Assembly (NCBI GenBank): GCA_012841485.1
Contig: DUUU01000249.1
Span: forward strand, 1-43,238
Source: Armatimonadota bacterium
GTDB taxonomy: Bacteria > Armatimonadota > JAAZEB01
Reading direction: 5' to 3'
DNA: 43,238 bases
Part shown: positions 25,232 through 33,796 of the stretch, one piece after another
Numbering within the stretch: position 1 is the stretch's first letter
How the letters are laid out: every line of letters begins with the position of its first letter
Notes under the pieces: model-generated
What the model was told of the DNA's origin: nothing
Database searches by the model: none
The model's input: only the letters and a program-made list of their open reading frames with translations
Made by a program: the position numbers and the translations under genes

Positions 25232-25978
25232 TTACGGCTGGTCGTAATCCTTCAGGGGACGATACCAGATGTTGCGGTAGCGCACCAGGTCGCCATGATC
25301 CTGGAGCTCCAGCGGGCCCACCGGCGGATGCTCGGCCCAGGGGAGCACCTGGCGGTGAGTCGTGGGGCCGATGAGCTTGGTCGCATTGTGTACGACCACC
25401 CCGTTCCAGATCACCGTCACGCGCGCCGGACGAGCAATCTTGCCGTCCGCGAAGCGGGGCGCCTCCCAGATGATATCATACGTCTGCCACTCGCCCGGCT
25501 TGCGGCTGGCGTTGACCAGCGGCGGGTATTGTCCATAGATGCCCGCCGCGGTGCCGTCGGCGTAGGTGGGGTTGTTGTAGCAGTCGAGCACCTGGATCTC
25601 ATAGCGCCCCATCAGGAAAACGCCGCTGTTGCCACGGCCCTGGCTCTCGCCTTTTACCACCACGGGCGCAGCCCACTCGATGTGGAGCTGGCAATCACCG
25701 AACTCCTCCTTGGTTCGGATGCTGCCGGTGCCCGGCACCACCTCCATGTAGCCGTTCTCCACCTTCCACCCGGCGGCATCGCCCGTCTTGGCAGAGATCC
25801 AGCCAGAGAGATCCTTGCCGTCGAAGAGCACAACGGCGTCGGAGGGCGGCGTGCCCGGCGCCTCCTGGGTGCTCGGGCCAGCCGGGGTGATCACTCTCGG
25901 CTGCGGGCGGGTGCTGTCGTGAACCCGATACTTGCCATAGGGCAGAATCGGCGTGTCGTCATAGCCTAGCAAAGCCAT
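25232..25978 (-). CDS. DUF1080 / 3-keto-glycoside hydrolase-type protein without signal peptide
   Basis: A 248-residue protein with the DUF1080 (PF06439) concanavalin-like fold: [45 protein letters not shown] and [10 protein letters not shown] are all family hallmarks. Characterised relatives cleave 3-keto-disaccharides or 3-keto-glycosides. Most are exported, but here the supported start, ATG 25978 with AAGGAGAT upstream, gives no signal peptide, and the upstream extension has none either. It would then act in the cytoplasm alongside the Gfo/Idh/MocA enzyme. Residues 1-45 are a Pro/Thr-rich leader. A perfect-looking promoter lies about 95 nt upstream. Confidence 0.9.
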   Translation of the reverse strand: MALLGYDDTPILPYGKYRVHDSTRPQPRVITPAGPSTQEAPGTPPSDAVVLFDGKDLSGWISAKTGDAAGWKVENGYMEVVPGTGSIRTKEEFGDCQLHIEWAAPVVVKGESQGRGNSGVFLMGRYEIQVLDCYNNPTYADGTAAGIYGQYPPLVNASRKPGEWQTYDIIWEAPRFADGKIARPARVTVIWNGVVVHNATKLIGPTTHRQVLPWAEHPPVGPLELQDHGDLVRYRNIWYRPLKDYDQP

Positions 25979-26292
25979 AGCAGAATCTCCTTCAACGGTC
26001 AGCCAGCGAACGGGGCCTGTCGCTCCGGGGAGGACGTGCTCGACGCGTGCTAGACGTGCCCTGCCCCTGCACGCCTCTATTCTACTCTCCGCCCGAAGGG
26101 GTGTCAAGCACGGCAGGCATCCCGCATCAGAAGCGCGAAGATCCCCAGCAACTGCTTCCCGGGAGCGCGGGCGGCCATCGCGGTGGGGGCTCCGGCCCGC
26201 TCGCGAGGCTTCCGCTCTCGCTCCCGATCTCTCTTTGGCGGGCGCTTCTCGGACGTGAACGACGCCCGCTGCCCGGCGTGAGGAGCACGAGC
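25979..26292. other. Divergent region between DUF1080 and NodB-like genes
   Basis: 314 bp without a gene. It holds the minus-strand promoter at 26079-26107. No clear promoter was seen for the plus-strand gene. Confidence 0.4.
26079..26107 (-). promoter_or_regulatory. Sigma-70 promoter of the DUF1080 gene
   Basis: On the minus strand TTGACA (26107-26102), a 17-bp spacer and TAGAAT (26084-26079). Spacing is ideal and the hexamers match consensus at 11 of 12 positions. Confidence 0.75.
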
Positions 26293-27372
26293 ATGCTGAA
26301 GATCGATTTCCCTCTGCATGGAATGATCTTGAACCACCGGCACGGCCGGCAGGACGCGAATGGGCTGCGCATCACCGTCACCGGCGAGGCGCCCTTGCGC
26401 GATGAGGTCTCCATCAACGGAGTGCCGGCCACGCGCCAGGGCCTCCGCTTCTCCTGCGAGGTGGTGCTGCGCGAGAAGGAGAGCGACCTAGTCGCCCTCT
26501 CGGAAGGCCCCTATGGGCAGCACGAGCATCGCGTGCGTGTCGTCTGGGACCGCTTCTCTCGCCCGCGCTACCGCTTCTCCATCGATGACAACAGCTTCTT
26601 CCTGCGCGACATCTTCCAGCACAACTACGCGTCTCTCTTCGACTGCTTCTACCTGAAGAGCCTCCGAGACCTGAATGCGCGCTATGGAACGAAGTTCACC
26701 CTGAACATCTACTACACCACCGGTGACGACTTCTCGCTCCCGCAGTTCCCGGACCGCTACAAGGGAGAGTGGGCCGACTGCGCCCACTGGCTGAAGCTCG
26801 CCTTCCATGCCTACGCCAACGATCCCGACCGGCCGTATCAGTATGCCCCCGCCGAAAAACTGGCGCACGACTTCGATCTGGTCGCCTCAGAGATCCACCG
26901 CTTCGCGGGAGAGCAGAGCTACGCGCCGCCGACGGTCATCCACTGGGGGATGGTCCAGCCGGCCAGTCTGAAGGTGCTCGCCGACCGGGGCGTGAAGGTG
27001 TTGAGCGGTTTCTTCGGCTGGCGCCCTTCCGGGCACGACGTCCACTACTTCCTCGATGACGACCGATGCGCCGCGGTGCATGCCTACGGCGCGCTCAAGG
27101 ACTTCTCCACCGGGATCATCTTCTCGGACATCGCCATCGTCTGCAACAACACGCCGCTCGATCAGGTGCGCGGCGTTCTGGAGCCCCTCGGACAAGACCC
27201 GCGACGCGCCGAGATCATGGATTTCTTCACCCACGAGCAGTACTTCTGGCCGTTCTACCAGCGCTATCTGCCGGACCATGCCCAGCGCCTCGAAGCCGCG
27301 ATTGCCTGGGCCACCGAGAAGGGGTATGCCCCCGTCTTCTATCACGAAGGGCTCCTGGGAGGCGAGGAGTAG
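26293..27372 (+). CDS. NodB/polysaccharide-deacetylase-like protein
   Basis: A 359-residue cytoplasmic-looking protein. After a 90-residue beta-rich lead domain, [13 protein letters not shown] resembles motif 1 (xFDD) of NodB-fold deacetylases, and the order of barrel strands ([35 protein letters not shown]) is compatible with that fold. The canonical HxxxH metal motif is not obvious, so activity is uncertain. The start is ATG with GAGGAG 7 nt upstream. It is divergent to the DUF1080 gene and convergent to the sulfatase-fold gene. An alternative is a fold relative with another carbohydrate role. Confidence 0.6.
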   Translation: MLKIDFPLHGMILNHRHGRQDANGLRITVTGEAPLRDEVSINGVPATRQGLRFSCEVVLREKESDLVALSEGPYGQHEHRVRVVWDRFSRPRYRFSIDDNSFFLRDIFQHNYASLFDCFYLKSLRDLNARYGTKFTLNIYYTTGDDFSLPQFPDRYKGEWADCAHWLKLAFHAYANDPDRPYQYAPAEKLAHDFDLVASEIHRFAGEQSYAPPTVIHWGMVQPASLKVLADRGVKVLSGFFGWRPSGHDVHYFLDDDRCAAVHAYGALKDFSTGIIFSDIAIVCNNTPLDQVRGVLEPLGQDPRRAEIMDFFTHEQYFWPFYQRYLPDHAQRLEAAIAWATEKGYAPVFYHEGLLGGEE

Positions 27373-27407
27373 GGGAGGGCAGGCGGCCCCCCGCGCGCGC
27401 ATTCAAA

Positions 27408-27423
27408 GCCGGCTGGTGCCGGC
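27408..27423. terminator. Short hairpin between convergent genes
   Basis: Arms GCCGGC and GCCGGC around a TGGT loop, flanked by AAA and followed by a C-rich stretch ending in TTT. It lies between the NodB-like and sulfatase-fold genes and may serve both strands. Confidence 0.45.
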
Positions 27424-27460
27424 CGCCCGTTTCCGACAGGGACGGGGCGAGGAGCACGGC

Positions 27461-28810
27461 TCAGGGGGCCGCCATGACGGCCTCAATCCGACGCTGCAGG
27501 GAATCGCGGATCTCCGGGTAGCGGGCGGCGACATCCTTCTCGCGATGGGGGTCTTCGCCCAGATGGTAGAGCTCCGTCGTATTCCGGGCGGTATCGACCA
27601 GTAGGAGCCAGTCGTCCTGCCAGCAGGAGAGAACGTGCTGGTAGCAAACGACAGCATGGTCGCGGAACTCGGCGTTGCTCGCGGCAGCCGGCCAGAAACT
27701 CTCCCCCTCCGTGAGCGGCTTCGGCTCGACGCCCAGAAGTGAGAGGGCTGTGGCCGTCACATCGGTATTGTAGAACCAGCCGGCATAGCGCCCGCCGGCC
27801 AGTTCGCCCTTCGGATGGCGGATGATGCACGGCACCGAGTTGAGCTCCAGGCTGGTATCCTCTGGAGCCATGCCGTAGTGATTGAACTCGCCGATGATCT
27901 TCCCGTGGTCAGAGAGGAAGACGATGAGCGTGTTCTCCACCAGGCCAAGGCGTTCGACGGTGCTCATCAGCCGGCCTACCCAATGATCGACCAGAGAGCA
28001 CTCGGCCGCGTAGCGCGCGCGGATATGGTGGTGCTCGGCGTCGGTCAGTTCATTGCGCTTCCACAGGTTCGGGTAGATGAGGTGCGGCCCGCCCCATCGG
28101 GGGTCATACAGGCTGATGAGACGCTGTGGCGCGTCCCACGGCTCGTGGGGATCCCAACACTCGATATGCAGGTAGAAGCGCTCGTGAGTGTGGTTACGCT
28201 CCAGCCACTCGATCGCTCGGCGGAAAACGCGAGCCGCCTGGAACTCCTCGTCCCCCTGGCGATACATCTGGTTCTTCAGGTATTGGGCCAGGACGCGCGT
28301 TCTGGGATCACTGAGGGGGGTGCCCTCCTTCAGATAGCGTTCCAGCCTCCCGGGCGGCAGCGGCTGGCTCTGCCACCGGTCATACTCCTGCCCGCGTTCC
28401 CAGTGGTAGCTGTGAAACCCGCGATGGAAGTTCTGGCCCGGCTCCATCAGGTGGTAGCAGTCACTCACGAGGGCGCACACATAACCGTGGCGGGCCAGGT
28501 GCTCGGCAACGGTCACCTCCTCATCGGGGAGGGGCAGCCACCCAGAAGCCATGATCTCCTCGCCCTGGCGCGCGGGCGCGTCACGCCAGGGAAAGGCGCG
28601 CCGGCCGGTGAAGATCCCACGGCGGCAGGGCGCCGCCGGCAGCGCCTCGCTGCGCAGACGTTCGCAACACAGCCCATCCGCAGCCAGACGGTCGATGTTC
28701 GGAGTGTGGGGCAGCAAGCTCTTGCCGGTGGAATCTGATGTGCCCTGGGGGCGGTAACAGCGAAGGTGATCTTGCCGGAAGCTATCTACAGTAATCCAAA
28801 TACAGTTCAT
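27461..28810 (-). CDS. Sulfatase-fold hydrolase lacking the formylglycine cysteine
   Basis: A 449-residue member of the alkaline phosphatase/sulfatase superfamily. Metal-site motifs are present: WITVDSFRQDHLRCY at the N-terminus and FLSDHGKIIGEFNHYGM in the middle. The activation motif C/S-x-P-x-R instead reads A59-A60-P61-C62-R63 (LPAAPCRRGIFTGR), so the residue converted to formylglycine is alanine. A classical type I sulfatase mechanism is therefore unlikely; a different nucleophile, another reaction or loss of activity are all possible. There is no signal peptide. The ATG at 28810 has a nearby AGAGGAG. It sits within the carbohydrate locus, divergent to an amidohydrolase gene. Confidence 0.88.
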   Translation of the reverse strand: MNCIWITVDSFRQDHLRCYRPQGTSDSTGKSLLPHTPNIDRLAADGLCCERLRSEALPAAPCRRGIFTGRRAFPWRDAPARQGEEIMASGWLPLPDEEVTVAEHLARHGYVCALVSDCYHLMEPGQNFHRGFHSYHWERGQEYDRWQSQPLPPGRLERYLKEGTPLSDPRTRVLAQYLKNQMYRQGDEEFQAARVFRRAIEWLERNHTHERFYLHIECWDPHEPWDAPQRLISLYDPRWGGPHLIYPNLWKRNELTDAEHHHIRARYAAECSLVDHWVGRLMSTVERLGLVENTLIVFLSDHGKIIGEFNHYGMAPEDTSLELNSVPCIIRHPKGELAGGRYAGWFYNTDVTATALSLLGVEPKPLTEGESFWPAAASNAEFRDHAVVCYQHVLSCWQDDWLLLVDTARNTTELYHLGEDPHREKDVAARYPEIRDSLQRRIEAVMAAP

Positions 28811-29085
28811 ACTCCTCTGCGCTCCTTCAACCCGGGCTCTCCCCTGGCCGATCCGTCGCATCGCTTCTTTGTTCGCCGCCAAACCCGCGGATCCTGTGAG
28901 GGCTGGGAGCCAGCCACGCGGCAGAGGGGCGAGAAGGCATCTGCCAGGCACTCGGTGGGCCCGCGGAAGGGGATTCCACCCGCCGTTCGCCTGTTTTCGA
29001 TTCCCCACGGCCGCGGTTTCACGGCCCATCCAGGGCAGGAGTTGTCCCTCAGGCGTGCGAACCAGACCGGGAGAGGAGGGGGACC

Positions 29086-29958
29086 ATGTTCATCGACATC
29101 CACGCGCATGCCTATAAGAAGATCGGGCCGAAGCAGGACGGACGGATCCACTTCGTCACCCCGGAGCAGCTCCTGGAGCGGTATGAAGAGCTGAAGATTG
29201 AGAAGGCCTGCCTGCTCCCGCTGATCGGGCCGGAGGTCTACCTGCCGGAATCGAACGAGGAGATCCTGGAGATCGCCGCGCGCTACCCCGATCGCTTCAT
29301 TCCCTTCTGCAACGTGGATCCGCGCGCCCTCTTCAACTCACCAGACGCGCCCCTGGGCGATGTCCTGCGCTACTACCGCGACCAGGGGTGCAAGGGGATT
29401 GGCGAGCTGATGCCCAACCTTCCCTTCCTCGACCCGCGCGTCCAGAACCTCTTCAAGCACGCCCAAGACGTAGGTTTCCCGGTCATCTTCGACATCTCCA
29501 CGCGCATCGGGGGCACCTACGGCCTCTATGATGATCAGGGCTTGCCGCAGCTAGAGACCACGCTGCAGCGCTTCCCGCGCCTGATCATTCTCGGGCACGG
29601 ACCGGCATTCTGGGCCGAGATCGGCCGCCTGGAGACCCCTGCCGACCGGAGCTCCTATCCGCGCTATCCGATCCACCAGGAGGGCGTCGTCCCGAAACTG
29701 TTCCGCCGATACCCGAATCTGTATGGAGACCTCTCCGCTGGCAGCGGCTACAACGCCCTGGCGCGCGACCCAGACTACGCGGTCCGCTTCCTGAACGAGT
29801 TCCAGGACCGGCTCCTCTTCGGCACCGACATCTGCAGCGCGCAACAGCCCGCGCCCCAGGTGGAGTTCCTGCTTGGCCTAAAGGCCTCCGGCAAACTCAG
29901 CGAGGAGACCTTCCGTAAGATCGCGCGAGAGAACGCGATCCGGTTGCTTGGGCTCTGA
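29086..29958 (+). CDS. Amidohydrolase family 2 protein
   Basis: A 290-residue TIM-barrel hydrolase with DIHAHAY at residues 4-10, GELMPNLPFLDP in the barrel, LIILGHGPAFW, and LLFGTDICSAQQ with the last metal-binding aspartate. It is a second, distant member of the same family as the protein encoded at 18797-19720. Relatives open lactones or decarboxylate aromatic and sugar acids; the substrate is unknown. No signal peptide. The ATG follows GAGGAGGGGG. It precedes the large secreted glycosidase gene by 46 bp on the same strand and probably shares its transcript. Confidence 0.87.
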   Translation: MFIDIHAHAYKKIGPKQDGRIHFVTPEQLLERYEELKIEKACLLPLIGPEVYLPESNEEILEIAARYPDRFIPFCNVDPRALFNSPDAPLGDVLRYYRDQGCKGIGELMPNLPFLDPRVQNLFKHAQDVGFPVIFDISTRIGGTYGLYDDQGLPQLETTLQRFPRLIILGHGPAFWAEIGRLETPADRSSYPRYPIHQEGVVPKLFRRYPNLYGDLSAGSGYNALARDPDYAVRFLNEFQDRLLFGTDICSAQQPAPQVEFLLGLKASGKLSEETFRKIARENAIRLLGL

Positions 29959-30004
29959 GCGTCGCTGCGCGGCGAGCAGGGGGCCACAGGGAGGGAGAGT
30001 AACG

Positions 30005-32917
30005 ATGATCAAGCGGTTCCTCTATCTGCTTCTGGCGATGGCACCCGTGGCGACCTGGGCCGGTGAAGCACCGAAGCCTCCGAGAGTTGTCGCGACACGC
30101 GCCGCCGTCGCCCCAAAGATCGATGGCCGGCTCGACGAGGCCGCATGGCAGGCGGCCACCTGGTATGGCAGCTTCACCCAGCTCGACCAGGTGACGGTTC
30201 CGGCGAACCCACAGACGCGCTTCAAGGTGCTCTTTGATGACTCGCGCCTCTACTTCGGCATCGAGTGCTCCGAGCCGAACATCACGGAGCTGCGCGCCAC
30301 CGTCCGTGAGCACGATGGCCCCGTCCATCGCGATGACTGCGTCGAGATCATGATCGATCCCACGGGCGAGCGCGTTGAGTACTATCACTTCACCATCAAT
30401 CCCCTGGGCGCGCGTTATGACGCCGAGCTCCGCCAGGGCGGCCATGTGCGCAGCAAGGAGTGGAACTGCGACTGGGTCGCGCAGGCGCATATCGGCGAGC
30501 AGTCGTGGCAGGTAGAAGCAGCCATTCCGTTTGTCGAGCTGGGCCTCACCGGGAAGAGCACCGGGGCCTGGGCGCTCAATGTCACTCGCGAGCGCCAGGC
30601 AGGCCAGCCCCAACTCTCCAGCTTCGCTCCGACCACCGGCGGCTTCCACCAGCCGGCGCTCTACGCCTCCCTCGAGCTGCCAGGCGCTACCCTCAGCCGC
30701 TATTTCTGGAAGATGGAGCGGCCCTTCGAAGCCTCCGTGGCCCGCGAGGAGGGCCGGTTGCTCTACCGGGCGAAGCTGCATCTCACAAATCAGACAGGGC
30801 GCCTGCTTCCCATTGAGCTCGTGCCGACGCTCGTGCAGGCAGGGAAGAGCCTGGCTGGCCCGCCCGTGCAGGACATGCTGGACGCTGGGCAGGGCCGCGA
30901 GTACAGCTTCACGGCTCCGCTCCCGGGAGAGGGGAACCAGACGCTGGTTCTGACGGTGCGCGACCGGCGCGATCCAAACCGCGTCTACTGCGTCCGCTCC
31001 CTCCCGGTCACGCTCGATTACGTCCCGGCGGAGATCGTCGTCACCCGGCCGGCCTACCGGAACTCGATCTACGCCACCGAGAAGATCGATGCCATCGAGG
31101 CAACCCTCCGCCTGGCGCTCTCGCCGGAGGAGATGGCCGGCGCGCGCGCCCTCGTCTCGCTCGTTCCCGAGGGCCAGGCGGGCGGCAAGTCGGTCGCCAC
31201 GGCGAGGATCGACAAGCTGGAGGCACAGACGCAACTGCGCCTTCCGGTGGGCGCGCTGGGGGAGGGGAGCTACCTGCTCCAGGTGGCCGTGCAGGAACGC
31301 TCGGGCAAGCAGATCTGCGTCGTCACGGCGCCCATTCGGAAGCTGCCGCCGGCGCCCAACGGCCACGAGTGGCGCTTCGATGAGCAGATGGTACTGCGCC
31401 ACAACGGCGAGCCGTATCTCCCCTTTGGGTGGTTCTCCATCCCCCCGGCGGAGATGGCCAGGCCCGACTGCCCCTATACGGCGATGCAGACCTACAACAC
31501 CCAATACCAGTCGGTGGAGCAAGCACGCGCGTTCCTGGATGAGGTGGCCGCGGCGAAAACCTACGTCACCCTCTATCCCTATCCCTCATCCAAGATGATG
31601 AACGCCTGGGGCGAGCCCCTGAGCGACGACGACGCCAAGGCACTCGCGGCACGCATTGACGCCCTCAAGGACCATCCCGGCATCCTCGCCTGGTACATGG
31701 CGGACGAGCCAGAGCTGCGCCCGGCGCTTCCGGAGCGCACCCGCCGCCTCTATCAGGTGGTCGCTGACGCAGACCCCTACCACCCCTGCATCATGCTGAA
31801 CGATACCATCGCCGGGATCCATAAGTACGCGGACGGCGGCGACATTCTGATGCCCGACCCCTATCCCTGCTTCCTCAAGGGTGGATACGCCGCGCAACCG
31901 ATCGAGAAGGTGAGCGCCTTCATGAAGGCCGCCCGGGAGGCCTCCGGCGGGCGCAAAGCGATCTGGATCACCCCCCAGGGCTTCAACTATGGCGACTACG
32001 GGCGCGCCGGCCAGCGCGGCCCCAACCTGACGGAGCTGCGCAACATGACCTACCAGGCGGTGGTCTATGGCGCCACCGGCTTCCTCTGGTACACCTTCAG
32101 CCATGCCGGCAACTACCCGGATATCGGCCTCGGCATGCCCTTCCTGGCTCGCGAGGTGCAGCGGCTGAAGGCGTTTGTCCTCTCGCCGGATGTGCCGGAC
32201 GCGGTCCGCGTGAACGCGCCCAAGCCGGAGCACATCCACGTCTCGCTGCGGCGCGCGGGAGGCCAGAGCGTCCTCTTCGCCGTCAACACCGCCACGGAAA
32301 CGCAATCGGTGGAGCTGACGCTGCCCCGGGAGATGGCCAGGGAGCTTCATGTGGTTTCGGAGGGGCGCACGGTCACCGCGCGTGATGGCCGGCTGCGCGA
32401 GACGTTCGCGCCCTATGCCGTTCACATCTACGCCACCTCCGCGGCACTCGCCGGGCAGGAACGCCTGGCGGATCTCCAGCGCGCGATCGATGCGGCGAAT
32501 GCCGCGCGCAAGAAGCCGGGGAATCTCGCCTTCGAGGACTCCGGCGTGGCCGTGAGCTTCTCCTCGAAATCGACCTATGGCTGCACGCCGGAGCGCGTCG
32601 TGGACGGCGTCACGACCAACATGCTGTGGCAGGATGGCACCCGCGATCAGCTCCCGGACTGGATTTCGCTCACCTGGCCGGCGGCGCAGAAGATCGGGCG
32701 CGTGGTGACCTATTCGCCCACGCTCGCCGATTTCGAGATCCAGGTGCCGGGCGGCGAGGGCTGGCGCACCGTCGCCACCGTCCGGAACGCTACCACGGAT
32801 GCCATCGAGGCCACCTTCGCTCCCGTGGAGACGAAAGCGATCCGGCTGCTGATCACCCGGCTGCGCCAGGGAGAGACACTCAGCCGGGTGTGGGAGATCG
32901 AGGCATACGAGAAGTAG
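30005..32917 (+). CDS. Multidomain secreted glycosidase: CBM9-like, TIM barrel, F5/8 type C
   Basis: A 970-residue exported protein with a signal peptide (MIKRFLYLLLAMAPVATWAGEA). Residues 30-220 form a CBM9-like (DOMON-related) sugar-binding domain: KIDGRLDEAAWQAA, RDDCVEIMIDP, EAAIPFVEL. Residues 250-450 are beta-rich. Residues 450-740 form a clan GH-A-like barrel with the acid/base signature GILAWYMADEPELRP. The last 130 residues (NLAFEDSGVAVSF...) match an F5/8 type C (discoidin) binding domain. It likely binds and cleaves an insoluble polysaccharide; the exact linkage is unknown. The ATG at 30005 follows GGGAGAG; the longer open frame lacks a ribosome site. Confidence 0.85.
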   Translation: MIKRFLYLLLAMAPVATWAGEAPKPPRVVATRAAVAPKIDGRLDEAAWQAATWYGSFTQLDQVTVPANPQTRFKVLFDDSRLYFGIECSEPNITELRATVREHDGPVHRDDCVEIMIDPTGERVEYYHFTINPLGARYDAELRQGGHVRSKEWNCDWVAQAHIGEQSWQVEAAIPFVELGLTGKSTGAWALNVTRERQAGQPQLSSFAPTTGGFHQPALYASLELPGATLSRYFWKMERPFEASVAREEGRLLYRAKLHLTNQTGRLLPIELVPTLVQAGKSLAGPPVQDMLDAGQGREYSFTAPLPGEGNQTLVLTVRDRRDPNRVYCVRSLPVTLDYVPAEIVVTRPAYRNSIYATEKIDAIEATLRLALSPEEMAGARALVSLVPEGQAGGKSVATARIDKLEAQTQLRLPVGALGEGSYLLQVAVQERSGKQICVVTAPIRKLPPAPNGHEWRFDEQMVLRHNGEPYLPFGWFSIPPAEMARPDCPYTAMQTYNTQYQSVEQARAFLDEVAAAKTYVTLYPYPSSKMMNAWGEPLSDDDAKALAARIDALKDHPGILAWYMADEPELRPALPERTRRLYQVVADADPYHPCIMLNDTIAGIHKYADGGDILMPDPYPCFLKGGYAAQPIEKVSAFMKAAREASGGRKAIWITPQGFNYGDYGRAGQRGPNLTELRNMTYQAVVYGATGFLWYTFSHAGNYPDIGLGMPFLAREVQRLKAFVLSPDVPDAVRVNAPKPEHIHVSLRRAGGQSVLFAVNTATETQSVELTLPREMARELHVVSEGRTVTARDGRLRETFAPYAVHIYATSAALAGQERLADLQRAIDAANAARKKPGNLAFEDSGVAVSFSSKSTYGCTPERVVDGVTTNMLWQDGTRDQLPDWISLTWPAAQKIGRVVTYSPTLADFEIQVPGGEGWRTVATVRNATTDAIEATFAPVETKAIRLLITRLRQGETLSRVWEIEAYEK

Positions 32918-33016
32918 GCGCCTGAACGCGGGGAAGGGGAGGGGTGGCCGACCGACACCGGCGGGTGCCGGCACGCCGTGCATCACGGGTGACAGATGAC
33001 GCCGAAAGGGAAGACA

Positions 33017-33742
33017 ATGCAACGCTATCTGCTCCAGATCCTGGCGCTTCTCCTCCTGGCGCCGGCCGCCCGCGCGGATGACCGCGGCCTTCTCGCCCAT
33101 TGGACCATGGACGAGGCGAGCGAGGGCATCGTGCGAGACGCCACGGGCCGGAGGCACGACGCCACTTTTCACGCCACCGGCACCGCCAGGCCGGTGCTGG
33201 AGCCCGGGATCATCGGCAAGGCACTCCGTCTCCGCGAGGGGGAACAGGCCTTCCTGAGCGTGGCGAACTTCGCCGACCTGATGCCCCCGAAGGGCCTCAC
33301 CGCCATGGCCTGGATCAAGCCCTCGGCGCGCAACAAGACCTACGAAATCCTCTGTGCCGAGGGGGATAAGAGTGGCCAGCCCCCGTGGCCCGGTTGGCGG
33401 CTGCGCTTTCACTGGACGCGCGCCCAGTTTCAGTATGGCACCGCCGATGGCAAGGAGCCCCGGGTCGAGTCGGCGGCGTGGTCGGTGCCCGCGGGCTTCT
33501 GGAGTCACATCGCCGCGGTCCACAACGGCACGTCGATGCGCCTCTACATCAACGGGGTGGAGAAGGCAGTCGCCCCAGTCGAGGGCGAGATCATGCCTTC
33601 CAAACGGGGGCTGATCATCGGCAACTACATCGGGCGTAAGAATGCCTACGCCTTCGATGGCCTGCTGGACGATGTGAAGGTGTTTGGCCGTGCCCTCACC
33701 GCCGAGGAGGTTTTCGCCGAGGCGGTCCGCGGCCTGAAATGA
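33017..33742 (+). CDS. Secreted LamG-domain protein
   Basis: A 241-residue protein with a signal peptide (MQRYLLQILALLLLAPAARA) followed by a single LamG/concanavalin-like jelly roll. Typical signatures are LLAHWTMDEASEGIVRDATG, GLTAMAWIKPSA, WSHIAAVHNGTSMRLYINGV and AFDGLLDDVKVFGRALTAEEV. Such domains bind carbohydrates or act as structural modules; no catalytic domain is attached. I chose the ATG at 33017 (GGGAAG upstream, giving a clean signal peptide) over the ATG 21 nt earlier. It lies between the multidomain glycosidase and the esterase, with the same orientation. Confidence 0.85.
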   Translation: MQRYLLQILALLLLAPAARADDRGLLAHWTMDEASEGIVRDATGRRHDATFHATGTARPVLEPGIIGKALRLREGEQAFLSVANFADLMPPKGLTAMAWIKPSARNKTYEILCAEGDKSGQPPWPGWRLRFHWTRAQFQYGTADGKEPRVESAAWSVPAGFWSHIAAVHNGTSMRLYINGVEKAVAPVEGEIMPSKRGLIIGNYIGRKNAYAFDGLLDDVKVFGRALTAEEVFAEAVRGLK

Positions 33743-33796
33743 GCCGTCCGCGATGGCAACTGCCGCGCGATGGATCGAGATTAGGAGAAGTGATAG

